This document shows, in pieces, positions 20,395 to 30,757 of a DNA stretch of 64,000 bases. A program made the position numbers and the translations under genes. The notes under the pieces were generated by a model, which had not been told where the DNA came from, made no database searches, and was given only the letters and a program-made list of their open reading frames with translations. Position 1 is the stretch's first letter, and each line of letters opens with the position of its first letter. Source of the DNA: Spizellomyces punctatus DAOM BR117 (taxonomy: Eukaryota > Chytridiomycota > Chytridiomycetes > Spizellomycetales > Spizellomycetaceae); the NCBI RefSeq assembly GCF_000182565.1, contig NW_015971542.1, positions 568,976 through 632,975 of the forward strand. The letters run 5' to 3'.

Positions 20395-22312
20395 TTAGCA
20401 CCACTGCGGTGGTGTCTCCTGCGCCTCGTCACTTACAGCGTTCTCATCCTCCTTCCAAATCTTTATTGTTTTATCTGCCTCTCCTGTGATCAATCGGGAA
20501 CCAGTTTTATCAAATGCTGAGCAGAAAATGCCTGCTTCGCTATCCAACGATCCAGGCTGTACGAGGGACTCTCCGGTTTGGAAATTGTACCCAGTTTTGT
20601 AATCCCAAAAGTACATGGAGCCGTTATCACCTGTCATATGGGATGCAGTAAGACACTCGCAACCGCAATCCGCGCGAACCATTGCCAACCCGTACCTCCC
20701 GAGAATAGTACTCCCTCTTGATTACAAGCCAAGGTATTAACAATGGAATTGTGGCCCTCGAGATTCTGGATGAAATTTCCTTCTGGACACTTCCACTGCT
20801 TAATGTTATCTGGACTTGCACTTGCAAAGGTAAACTCCATTGGATTGATCGCAAGGGCTCTGACTGCCTTTTTGTGATGTGTCAGTGTCGTCATTGTTTT
20901 CCCAGCAGCAAGATCCCAGAGCCGTATTGTCGAGTCCATCGATGCGGAGATGACCTGTGGATCGGCTTCCTGACACTTCACATCAGACACGGTTGATGTG
21001 TGCCCCGTCAAAGCAAAGACCTGTGCTTTCGTACGCATGTCCCAAACCTGGAAGATAGGCGACTCGTCAGTGCTTCAAGCGACAACGGAAGCTATTTGCA
21101 GGTCTAACTACTCACCCTAGCAGCGGAGTCTCTGCCTCCAGTGACAAGGAGATCCAGTGTTGGGTGCAACGCCAATGTGTAAACACCGCTAAGGTGACCG
21201 TGATAGTGCCGGATCACCTTGTTGTATTCAAGATCCCAACATTTTACCATTTTGTCTTCACCAGCAGAGAAGAGGTATGGATGCCGTGGTGATACCGCCA
21301 GGCCGCGCACCGAAGCGATATGTCCCGTCAAAGTCAATTTCAAAGTGCCTGAAGCCAGGTCCCAAATCTTGCAAGATCCCATCGGATGAGCAGCACGCAA
21401 ACCCTTGCAACCATTCAAGATAATCTTACCTTAATCACCCGATCGCCCGCTCCGGTTGCAAACCACTCGTTGCCTGGTTCAATCGCCACAGAACGTACCC
21501 ATCCCAAATGACCGCTGATAACCTACGAACCCAATGCAAATTGTCATCAGTTTGAATCTTCTCAGATTTCAAGAGACAGATACCCACCCGCATAAGCTTC
21601 CATGGTGCATGCCACTTTGGTTTTGGGACTTTCCGCGGTTCCTTGATTCGTATTAGTGCCGATGATGCATCCGAGGTTCTGGGACCGCCAGGTAAAGCTC
21701 CCTGGTTCCGAAGTGCAACCACGCCGGCTGCCGCTTGAGGTACTTGCCTTCTGTAAAAAGGGCTCAGGGTAAGTTTCCATAAAAATTCAACACTTGCACC
21801 CGTACTGGAGCCTACCCCTGTTCTCGGTTGACGGGCAGCGTGTGAATGAGTGTCTGGACAGTACTATCAGACGCTTCGGCAGCGTTCGCTTCTGCGACGC
21901 GGCATTAGACTTTACACCTATGCACAAGCTACTGACAGCTGCTTACCCCTGACAACCGACTGTGGTTGACTTGCCGAAACAGCCGAACCCGGTGCTCTCG
22001 CAGGTATAGGTTTGGCTGTCTGTGCCTGGACAACCTTGGGCAATTCCCTCACATGGTCCCACTCATCCGCAATCTTCGAACTCAACTTCAAACGCTGACT
22101 ACAAATGCGCATCAGATTTAAGCTTCCTCGACCATTCGTTATGAGCAACTAGTTATTCCGGCAACAAACCTTGGGGGATCCGCAGGTGCTGTTATGCCAA
22201 AATTGGCCAGGAAGACCTCATGTGTTCGCTTGATGGAGTGTTCCACAAGATCTTTCAAGGATGGAGCTGACTGATTGTCGTCCGCAGACCCGTTACTTTG
22301 TACCTGGGTCAT
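20395..22312 (-). CDS. PRL1/PLRG1 WD40 splicing factor (NineTeen complex)
   Basis: Core component of the Prp19/CDC5L (NineTeen) complex that activates the spliceosome. The start is [12 protein letters not shown] at 22312, with an N-terminal helical region followed by [20 protein letters not shown] and seven WD40 blades. Examples are [80 protein letters not shown] and [20 protein letters not shown]. It ends with the characteristic [15 protein letters not shown]. The blade order and these loops match PLRG1/PRL1/Prp46. The gene is cut by about seven short introns, including ones inside the blades at 21110-21060 and 20690-20640. Confidence 0.93.
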
Positions 22313-22517
22313 TTCAAACGCAAAGCTAGAGAATGGATTTGAGTATCCTTCGTGATCTCAACTACCCAACCTCAACAGGGTTGAACACAACAAATGGATC
22401 CGGCTCAAAGTTGCACGTGATCTCATTCTGACTTTGGTATTATACACAGTGGGAATAAAGGTACGAACGAGTTATTATGAAGATATGATATAAGAAATAT
22501 TTTATTAGATTAAACTA

Positions 22518-24072
22518 TTACCGTCGACCAGTGGCCATTAACCACAGCATTGCTAATCTATAGGTAGCCAGCAACCAAGGACGATGTGCAAGAACGACCA
22601 GCTCTGGGCACAATCCCACATCCCATTTAGTTAACCCCAAGCTCTGAACCACAAGAGGTAGTGTTACAGAGACGGTGAGCAATAGCATAATACTGCCAAT
22701 GACCTGCCGGGCAGGTGTGTTATGAACTTGGAAGACAAGTTTGGGTGCTAGCCTATAGAACCCAACTGTGGTTGCCAGACCAAAGTAGGCCACCGATATA
22801 GGCTCTGAGAGAGTCCACCACCTGGGTGGAGGTTCACCGACTCGCCACAGGATGTTTTGACTTAGAACTTCATCTGCCAAGCTCGATAATATCCTCATCA
22901 ATACCGAAATCCATCCCACGAGTGACATGGAAAAGAGCGAGACAGCGATCAGAATTCGCATCAATGGGCTGTAACGCTCCAGTTGCCGCAATTTGCCTAT
23001 GTCAGCTCGGAGAGCGGAAATTTTCCAAACGATTGCCTCGGTGTCCACCTCCCCATCGAGTTGGCCCCTTCGCGCGGTGTCTTTTCTCGTCTCCTGATTA
23101 TTGTGCAGTTTGTTTTCCAATGCCATAATCTCAAATTCCAATTCAGTTATTGAGTCCCTGGTTCTCTTCTTATGATCCAAAGGGAGCGCGAAACTCCCGG
23201 GCAATGTAAATAACTGCACCACCCCACGTGGTGTAGCTAGGCCAGCAAGTACGCCGCACGGTATACTGACGACAATGTTCAAGGCAGATAGCCACGGGTG
23301 TGTTTCTATGAAAGCTTCAACCCCGAGCGTCTTGGTTATGATGAACAGTAGGCCAGCTCCGAGAGCCCAGAACAGCACCAAAACCTGGAGACATTCTTTA
23401 GTTTTTGCCAACCACGTCCTTCCATGGGCTTCAAGAATAAAATAGCAAAATGGCATAAGTCCGTAGAGTGAGAGAGAGGAAGCAATGGAGGTATAATTCC
23501 AAAATCTATGATTGGCGATACAAACACCAATAGGATCGGATTAGCTTTCTGAAAGGCCAAAAAAACCGGGAGACCAAGCTTTAATGCAAGTACCTATCTA
23601 GCATAGATTTCTCTATGTAGTCACCAAACCCGGCAGTCAGTGGCAGTAACAAAAAGCCTGCTGTAGCGGCACCTAAGCCAGTGCAACAGAACATAACTGC
23701 TATGGAGGATTCGGCCAGCTCATCGTCGTCCTCCGTCGAATCATTGATGCTGCTATAGTTCATGGTGCTCATGGTAGAGTTACTAGCATAATGATCGGAA
23801 GTCGACCGGCGTCTTCTTAGAGAGCTCCCGTCATCTCCAAGATCATCCCGATTCCAGGTTGCCCCACTTTCCCACGAGAAATTCTTTGTTCCATTGCTCA
23901 CTCTTCGAATGCGATATCTACGTAGTAACAGCGCTGAGATGCCCTCCAGAGCCAACGCAAAAAGCAGAGCTACAATATTCTCTCGAACGACGCCGTAAAA
24001 TCCGCTCGCGGGCAAGTCTTCGTCCTGGTGGATCTCTCGCATCACGGGACAGAAACACACTACCCCTGCCAA
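22518..24072 (-). CDS. LMBR1/LIMR-family polytopic membrane protein
   Basis: Multi-pass integral membrane protein of the LMBR1 family; animal members act as receptors or as lysosomal/plasma-membrane scaffolds. Exon 1 (24072 to about 23598) encodes EDLPASGFYGVVRENIVALL, typical of the family N-terminus, then a hydrophilic Ser/Asp-rich loop and a second membrane segment. A phase-2 intron (GTACTT to CATAG) joins to RFWNYTSIASSLSLYGLMPF and FILEAHG, the family's signature. A coiled-coil loop (ELEFEIMALENKL) separates two membrane halves, and the rest has about five more hydrophobic helices. Length of about 490 residues is normal for the family. Divergently paired with the PAXX-like gene. Confidence 0.85.
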
Positions 24073-24274
24073 GAACGTGCGCGTCTACGCGCGTACTGAG
24101 TCGACAAGTGCTCGAATGCTCCGTGTTCGCATAATAAATGCTCGACGAGACCAATGTCCGCGCACTAATGTCGCAGTCGCTTCAAAAGTTCGCCACGAAC
24201 GCCAATCCATTACCAACGCACGTGACTGCGCATTAGAACCAGATTTGGGCGAGTTGCGATCCGCCCAGCAAGAA
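24073..24274. promoter_or_regulatory. Bidirectional promoter (LMBR1 / PAXX-like)
   Basis: About 200 bp between divergent starts. It contains palindromic ACGCG/CGCGT-rich sequence (GTGCGCGTCTACGCGCGTAC near 24078-24097), an MCB-like element associated in yeasts with G1/S-regulated DNA replication and repair genes. The match is visible; the function is inference. Confidence 0.4.
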
Positions 24275-25192
24275 ATGCCTGAAATGGCGGGCCTTACTGA
24301 CGTCTTCCGCAACCATGTGCAAGTCATTGAGAGCCACAGTACTCGATATGTCCTGAGTTCGTCCCTTACCGGGGATCTCTGGATCGTCCAGCTTGTGGGA
24401 GAGTCGCACCTTTACGAAGCGCGTTTAGCGAATTCAGACCAAGAAAGTTTGGTATGCCTCTTGTGAACAGAGTTGCACCTTTTGCATTTAGTGGCATACC
24501 ACTATGAACTGTGTTCTGTGTCTGCCTGCATATTAGTTATCAGATACGCATCAAAGTACTCGTTTTGAAACTGCCTGGAGGGCCCGAGATATCGCTATTA
24601 TCGAAAGGAGCGGACGGTCTGCTGAAGTATGCAGTTCGATTATGACACAGCCTGTTGTACATAACCGTAAATAATGGCGCATAGTTGATAGTCGACCCGA
24701 TTGCTACATACCCATTCAAAATTCAATTGAAAGGAAAGGAGTATGAGACATTTGAAGCTCTCAGGAACTTGCTTCTATTATTGGCTGATGCTTCAATTGG
24801 GAGGCCGCATACCGATGCATTTCCAAGAGCCGGTGTGTTGTATTTCGACATATAGACAGTGTACTATCCATCCATCGTGACCGCTTATCTTAGATGAAAG
24901 GATAAGACAGTTGGAAGATGAACTGCAAGCTGCCAAGAGAGAACTGGAAAGAATAAAAGGAATGGCATCCAACCTGACAATGGACATAGGTATATCCCAT
25001 GAACCTTCTAATTACATCAGTATGGAGTCCAGGATACTGATCTTTGTGAACGCCACACTGCATGTAGGCCCGTCAAAACGTAGCGCACCGGTGAAAAAAG
25101 CAAGCATGGCAAAGAGCCTGGTAAATCCTAGAGTGAAAATGAAGGTTGCAAAGGGCACGGAATTCGGAAGCGACACGGATGACGAAGAGTAA
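24275..25192 (+). CDS. PAXX-like non-homologous end-joining factor (XRCC4 superfamily)
   Basis: Predicted Ku-binding scaffold of the XRCC4/XLF/PAXX superfamily. Exons: 24275-24451, 24537-24626, 24685-24832, 24894-24989, 25068-25192, all in phase, giving about 211 residues (human PAXX has 204). The head region is mostly beta-strand-like (STRYVLSSSLTGDLWIVQLV, then FKIQLKGKEYETFEALRNLL). A coiled coil follows (RIRQLEDELQAAKRELERIK), and then a basic linker. The C-terminus reads KSLVNPRVKMKVAKGTEFGS plus an acidic end, closely parallel to the Ku-interacting tail of animal PAXX (S-L-[IV]-N-P-x-x-K-x-K...G-x-x-F). The head is too diverged for certainty by eye, so XRCC4 or XLF identity remains possible, but the tail favours PAXX. 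ATG 24284 is an alternative start. Confidence 0.72.
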
Positions 25193-25449
25193 TATCCGCT
25201 ACAAGAAGATTGACATACTACTTGGAGAGTATTGCACAGAGCGGGAGAAATGTATTGTGGTTATGAATACATGGGGACGCCATCCCTTCAGTTGCCTCCT
25301 CGGTTATCAGCAATAGAAGTCGATGAGTCGGTATAGACAAGAGGGACACCAATCCCCCTGATATCAGGACACTGGTTGACTCCTCTGAGCGATCGCTACA
25401 CAGCGATGTGGTCTTGCGATGCAGATACACACGCAGCCGCCGCCCCCTT

Positions 25450-26137
25450 TTAGATCTCGTCGATATCGAACTCGACGTTGACCTCTGCAGAAATCGGCGG
25501 TCAGGTAAGCCATAATATCTACGAACAGAAAGAAGTAAACATTTACCCTCGTCTGAGTCCTCCATGATCTGTGTGTCGTTGATTTTGATGTTGTCGGGTA
25601 GTTCTCCATATGATTTCAACATTCGGGCTTCATCTGGGGTGTATTTCAAAATAACGTCGGCCTTGGAGTCCTGATAGTCTCGCAGACCTAGTAGTACCAA
25701 GTCACCCTGTGTAATCCTGTGAATAGGACAAACATGTGATGAATGGTAAGGACAAACAATGGCGATTAAATGACAACATAGAAACCCACCAAACCTTCTT
25801 CCTGAAAGCTCCACGAATGTGGGCCAATCGCTTCTCCCCATCACAACATTGAGCCTCCACCCAACCATTTCCCAGCATCTTCGTTACAGTGGCATACTCT
25901 TGTCCGTCCTCTTTGAACACCAATTCACGTTTCTCGGACTCGTTCTCATTCTTTCCCCTGAGAGCGATAGTTATATGATTAATGGAGGACAATCGCAAAT
26001 CAACAAGCATTTCCTTTAAAGTGACAATCTCCCACAAGGACTTCGTATCAATACCCTCCAAACCTACTAGACCTTACGTCGGATACTTCGACTCACCTCT
26101 TCCTGTTCTTTCCTCCCTTTCCCTTATTTTTGGGCAT
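25450..26137 (-). CDS. TIF11: Translation initiation factor eIF1A
   Basis: Binds the 40S A site and promotes scanning and start-codon selection. Four exons: [14 protein letters not shown]; then [20 protein letters not shown] to [11 protein letters not shown]; then [20 protein letters not shown] to IMEDSDE; and a final exon encoding [11 protein letters not shown] before the stop at 25450. These are the N-terminal tail, the OB fold, and the acidic DIDEI tail, all canonical. The intron after KKV uses a GTGGGT donor, and only that splice restores the conserved W-I-T-Q-G-D. A head-to-head neighbour is SRP40, with about 305 bp between starts. Confidence 0.95.
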
Positions 26138-26442
26138 AATGAATGTCACTTATTGCTTCGCAATTCCTGCGGCCAAACCCTCCACTAAAATTATCCTTCG
26201 GTAACGCAAGTCCGTCAGGCTCCGTCGAACAGAGATCGTCGATCTATGACCTGATTTGCTTCGTAGAATCTACCGCCACTGGGCCACCAATGAACTGCGA
26301 AAGTCGAAACCTTTTAGCTCAACCCTTCGGCGTTGTCGTAGCAACTAAATCACGTGACCAATGGTTGCGTGTGAATTGTTTTTGGGCTTAGCTCCTGTAG
26401 CTAGATCGCAGGCGATTTTCCCAAGCTTTTCCCTAACGAAAC

Positions 26443-27974
26443 ATGACATCCTCGGCCACACTTGAAGGTCTACTTCCTCTAGTACTAAGATTTCTGGAAG
26501 ATTCTGGTGCCGCGAAAGCTGCAAAGGCCTTGAAAAAGGAGCTACCACTATGTGTAAGAACGTTGGTGCCAGCATGCGTCCTCGGACGGGTTCTAATATC
26601 TTTAGCTTCCTTCTAGACTAAGGATGCTAGTGCCGAGGATGGCAAAACACTTATAGAATTATATGAAGCTTATATCAAGCTGCGGCAGAGGTATGCTATC
26701 CCTGACACTCATTACTCCGCGGCATGGGCTTATGCACTAGCAGCAGCATTGATCTTAAAGAAGAGCATGAAACATCAGACTCGGAATCAGAGTCGGACTC
26801 TGGGTCTGATTCCAGCGAAAGTAGTGAAAATGAGGAAGCACCGAGAAAATCACAGAAAGTCACTAAAGGTAGTGGTGCACGTGACTCCTCTGGGAGCGAC
26901 AGTAGTGAGGAAGGATCAAGTTCTGAGGACGAGCAGGATTACTCAGATAATCAGAGTTCAAAGATATTAAAAGAGGTGAAAAATACAATTTTGGTTAAAA
27001 TTGATGCGTAATTTTGAATGGTTCGTGCATTAGAGGGGCAAGGCGAAGACAGCAGCAAAAGCCAAAAAGGAGGAATCGTCGTCTTCAAGCAGTGATTCTT
27101 CCGATTCAGATTCAACGGAATCGTCGTCTTCTAGTAGTGAATCTTCCGATTCAGACTCAACGGAATCGTCTTCGAGTAGCGAGTCCTCCGATTCAGACTC
27201 AACGGAATCAACTTCCAGTAGCGAGTCTTCCGATTCAGATTCAACGGAATCGTCTTCCAGTAGCGATTCTTCTGATTCAGATTCAACGGAATCATCGTCT
27301 TCTAGCAGCGAATCCTCAGATTCAGAGAGTAGTGAAAGCTCCAGTTCTGATAGCGATGCAAAGCGGAAAAAGGTTAAGGCAAAGCGGCGTGAAACGAAAA
27401 GGAAGGCTGAAACAAAGTCGAAAGTTGATAACAAAAGGAAGGTCAAGGAAACTGAACCAGAGACGCCAAAACGCCCGGATAAGAAACGAAAACGAAATGA
27501 GGATGCTGAAGCAAACTCTCCTGCTCCCAATGGCACCTCGAGCTCAGGCCCTTCTACCAAGAAGCAAAAGCAGGTCAATGGCTCTGCACAGAAGACTGAG
27601 GTAGAATTTTGATCGCGCCGCTGACATTACCAACTGTGCTAATCGATGTTGCTGCAGCGGTTCCAACGCGTGAAAGAAGAAGAAGTAGATCCGCAAAAGA
27701 TTATCAACAATGCGTACATGGCAAAAGGCGGTGCCGATAGCAGTTACGGTCTCAAGGCTCACCAAGATTTGATTGTTACCAGGGGAAAGGGATTCCGTAA
27801 CGAGAAGAACAAGGTATTTTTGTGCTTGCTTGCGCGCGATCTGCGTTTCGTCCTCGCAGGATCCATATTCACACTTGTTTATCTTCGCAGAAAAAACGGG
27901 GAAGCTACCGAGGCGGTAGGATCGATACCGAATCTTATTCTGTCAAATTTGCGCAGAGCTCTGATGAAGACTAA
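26443..27974 (+). CDS. SRP40: SRP40/NOLC1-type nucleolar phosphoprotein
   Basis: Nucleolar chaperone of box H/ACA and C/D snoRNPs. The N-terminus (TLEGLLPLVLRFLEDSGAAK) is a LisH-like helical domain. Exons start at 26443, about 26620, 26731, about 27033, 27656 and about 27892. The middle consists of acidic Ser/Asp/Glu clusters, expected to be massively CK2-phosphorylated, including six near-perfect tandem copies of a 14-15-residue unit ending SDSTE (27073-27333). Basic KKxK blocks follow. The C-terminal SRP40 domain reads RFQRVKEEEVDP, then AYMAKGGADSSYGLKAHQDL, IVTRGKGFRNEKNK and KKRGSYRGGRID, matching NOLC1/Srp40. The stop is TAA at 27972. Confidence 0.93.
27073..27333 (+). repeat. Coding minisatellite in SRP40 (six 42-45 bp units)
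   Basis: Six adjacent in-frame units begin at 27073, 27118, 27163, 27205, 27247 and 27289, with lengths 45, 45, 42, 42, 42 and 45 bp. Each starts GAATC[GA] and, except for the last, ends GATTCAGAYTCAACG, encoding Glu-Ser(n)...Ser-Asp-Ser-Asp-Ser-Thr. Most differences are synonymous or Asp/Glu swaps. The array is free of stops on the opposite strand too, which creates a spurious 182-codon antisense frame. Confidence 0.9.
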
Positions 27975-28164
27975 GTGGCTGACCGTGCAAGGAGTTTGGG
28001 AGCACATTATCGTGTATAATAATTTAGATGTGCAGAATATTAGATAAGAGAATCAAAAAACGCGACAATTGATATTTGCATGAAATCCAAAACGCTTGCA
28101 TATAATACACTTTTGACCAAAAAAAATGACGTGCTAGTATCCCAAAACCCATTACAACTATTCT

Positions 28165-29294
28165 CTAAACCATTTGCATTTGTGAAAAATGCCGTTCAAA
28201 CTTTGACAGCATCCTTTCATACTCTTTACATGCTGTGTCGTCATTAAGGTCGACACGTCGGCGGGAAGCTCTTCGTCTGCCCAAATCCAATTTGCTTTTG
28301 CTTTGGTGGCGCTCGGCAGCAGTGGGCAAATCGATTGACCTGCTCATGGTGAATTGGTTGGCGTCTGGGGAGGAACGGGTATATGACGTCCTCTTGGCAT
28401 CGGGCATGCCTAGATATGCTTCGTCAGCTATGGAACCCATCAACGCTGCCAGCTTTTCTATAGCTGAGTTCGGAGATTCCAGTATCGCATCAGAGAGATC
28501 GGATCGGAGGGATGGGGAACGGGGTGTGGTAGGTGAGAGTCTGTTAGTGTCAAAACCAAATGGATAACTGGTCGGTTCCGTGGATGACGAACGAGGAGTG
28601 TAGGTCTCCCACAAATCCAACTTGAGTTGAGGTCCTTTGCTCAAGTCCAATGGCTCTTTTGGGAGTGGAACAAATTCTTCATCCGGATCATCCACATGTG
28701 TGCGAGTAGACCCGTTTGTGTAAATGGAAGAAGAGCGACGGCGAAGGTACGTAGGGGTAGAGGTTCCAGAGACGTCCTATATGACACGAATTTGAACACA
28801 GGGAGCCATGGGTCGAAAAAGCAGTTATTACATACCACTTCGTGTTCTTCCATTTTCAAATCCGCAAAAGACAAATCAGAAGGGCCCGATTGACGGTAGG
28901 AATGGCCTTTGCTCGGAGATGATACCAAGGTCGTATCCCCGTCTGACAAACTGCTTCTGACGAGGCCATCTGAGCTAGTTCGTTCAGATATGTCACTACT
29001 TAGACGTCTAACTTGTTCTGCCCATATGTATTCTCTCGAATTACGGTGCTCAATTTCAACCTCTAAAAGATCTGTTGTGATTGAAGAGATTTGCTCCTTT
29101 TCGGTAGAGTCGGTGGAAGGCTTTCGTTCGTGTTTTGACTTGCTCTTGTGTCCAATATGGAGTATCTTCGACAATCTGCGGTGTTTCTTTGATTTCTTTC
29201 CAGTAGCGTCGTCAAGGCCATCAGTGATAGGATTGGCATGGGGGTGCTTGTCTTTGGAGGAAAAGGGCTTTGTGAACACTGAAAGTGGTCGCAT
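28165..29294 (-). CDS. Ser/Lys-rich protein of unknown function
   Basis: I do not recognise this protein. Two exons join across an intron of about 57 nt (near 28840-28785, GTATGT donor, ATAG acceptor): the first ends MEEHEV, the second begins DVSGTSTPTYLRRRSSSIYT. The first part is very basic (GKKSKKHRRLSKILHIGHKS), the middle Ser/Thr-rich, and the C-terminus has a helical segment (DTACKEYERMLSKFERHF). ATG 29294 (MRPLSVFTKPF) is the first good start; the frame is open to about 29372 upstream without an ATG, so an upstream exon is possible. The pattern suggests a disordered regulatory or cytoskeletal adaptor. Confidence 0.65.
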
Positions 29295-30757
29295 TTTCCC
29301 TAACCGGTTGGAGAGTACGTTTTCTATGGGATGCAGATGAGGTTCAGATGAGAGCGGTGGCCTTTTCAACAAAGGTGGTAAAGCAAAAACAGGAGGGATG
29401 ATGTGCCAGGCCGCTCGGCAGCTTCGGGCCGTCTTCTTCTTCGGAGTTACAAGACATTTAACGTTGCAAGCGCATGCTTAGTAACGATGGCGAGTTGTGC
29501 CCCTTGCTCACAAAAAAGGAAGAAAATTTAAAGGAGATCGACCCGGCAATGTGGTACCAGGTACGCGTTTCGGTTAAATGACGAAACCCTATTTGGCCCC
29601 ACAATTTGTCACTCTGCGCTCAGACGATGACGATGACGGCCGTTACAACGATTTTACAAAAGGCTCATCTAGTTCAAGTCGTATTGCCACTACGGCGTCC
29701 TACGCAGCTCAGAACTGCGGGTTTCACCAGAACTCATGGAGGACTTGCAAGCGGACACTGCCCAACATCACATGTCCTTCATAGGCGCCATCTCCTTTTG
29801 TCAGCGCCACGGGCCGTAAATTTATATGAGATCTTTGTTGCCCGCGCGTATCAGCCTGTGTGTCATAAGAAGGGGCTCGCGTGCTCGGCTGCCTAGCTAG
29901 GGCCCGATTACCGTTAATGATGTCGGCGGGCGACTCCACAGAAGCTGTTCCCAGAGAATGGCGTATAGATTTCATTGCTTTGATGTCACACTGGTGATCA
30001 TGATTGGCGGATTGGCGGACGATCGACAGGGTGTTAATGCCCTTTGCACAAGCTAGGGCGGCGTAGGTAACGACCCTGCTAATAATGGTCCCCATGGTCA
30101 ACCAACTTGAAATAGATGTAAATCCAAGGACAGCACATTCCGCCGGTTCGGTATTTTTTTTTTTGCACTTCGTTGATCGCTGCTTGCATATGAATGGTGA
30201 ACAATGGATATCATATACTTACCGTACAGCAGCCACTGTCTACCTGGCTAGAAAGGCGCCGTATCAGATCTGCTTTTATTAGCTAGTTGCGTCCTAATTT
30301 GCCCACTCGCAAATCCATTGTACATTATTCACCCCAAGTTTCTAGGGAAAAACCAGCCCGAATGCTGCTGGTAGCATAAGTCTGTTACCAGTAGGCTTTT
30401 ATCACCAATTGGAGTCTGCCGGGAAACCGCAAAGTGGGTTATGCAGGCTCATAACACTATGCGGCGTCGCCAAGAGGTTTGAACGAGAATATCTTAGAGT
30501 TTTTCACCCCAAATGGTTCTGATTAAATGATTGAATGATGCCATGTATTTCAATAAAGTCATCCTTCCTCGGCCTACATCGAGTTTCTGGAGTGAGGATC
30601 TCCAAGTCTTCATCGAGCCGAGCAGAAGCTGGCTGTATCCGGATGGAAACAGAATGAGTCATTCAACACCCAGCTCGTTGCCGTCAGCTGGAACGCTTTT
30701 TGAGCGCCTCGACAGATCACATGGTTAGGTAGAAAACAAGAGTAGGACTTGTTAGTC
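29295..30757. other. Long divergent intergenic region
   Basis: Separates the Ser/Lys-rich gene (minus) from GTR2 (plus). Apart from the weak minus-strand frame at 29724-30095, I see no supported gene. It contains a run of ten T's near 30157. No tRNA-like A/B boxes were found by eye. Confidence 0.4.
29724..30095 (-). CDS. Doubtful short reading frame
   Basis: An ATG frame of 123 codons beginning MGTIISRVVTYAALACAKGI. The first 20 residues are hydrophobic and could be a membrane anchor; the rest (for example MKSIRHSLGTASVESPADII) has ordinary protein composition. There is no recognised family and no splice evidence. Listed because it lies in an otherwise empty 1.4 kb. Confidence 0.25.
   Translation of the reverse strand: MGTIISRVVTYAALACAKGINTLSIVRQSANHDHQCDIKAMKSIRHSLGTASVESPADIINGNRALARQPSTRAPSYDTQADTRGQQRSHINLRPVALTKGDGAYEGHVMLGSVRLQVLHEFW

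Noticed and set aside
27073-27333. Regular repeats that could suggest a CRISPR array
   Set aside because: Units are adjacent, in-frame, without spacers, inside a eukaryotic coding exon.
27030-27578. 182-codon minus-strand Ser/Glu frame
   Set aside because: Mirror of the SRP40 Ser/Asp repeat; antisense of a low-complexity coding array.
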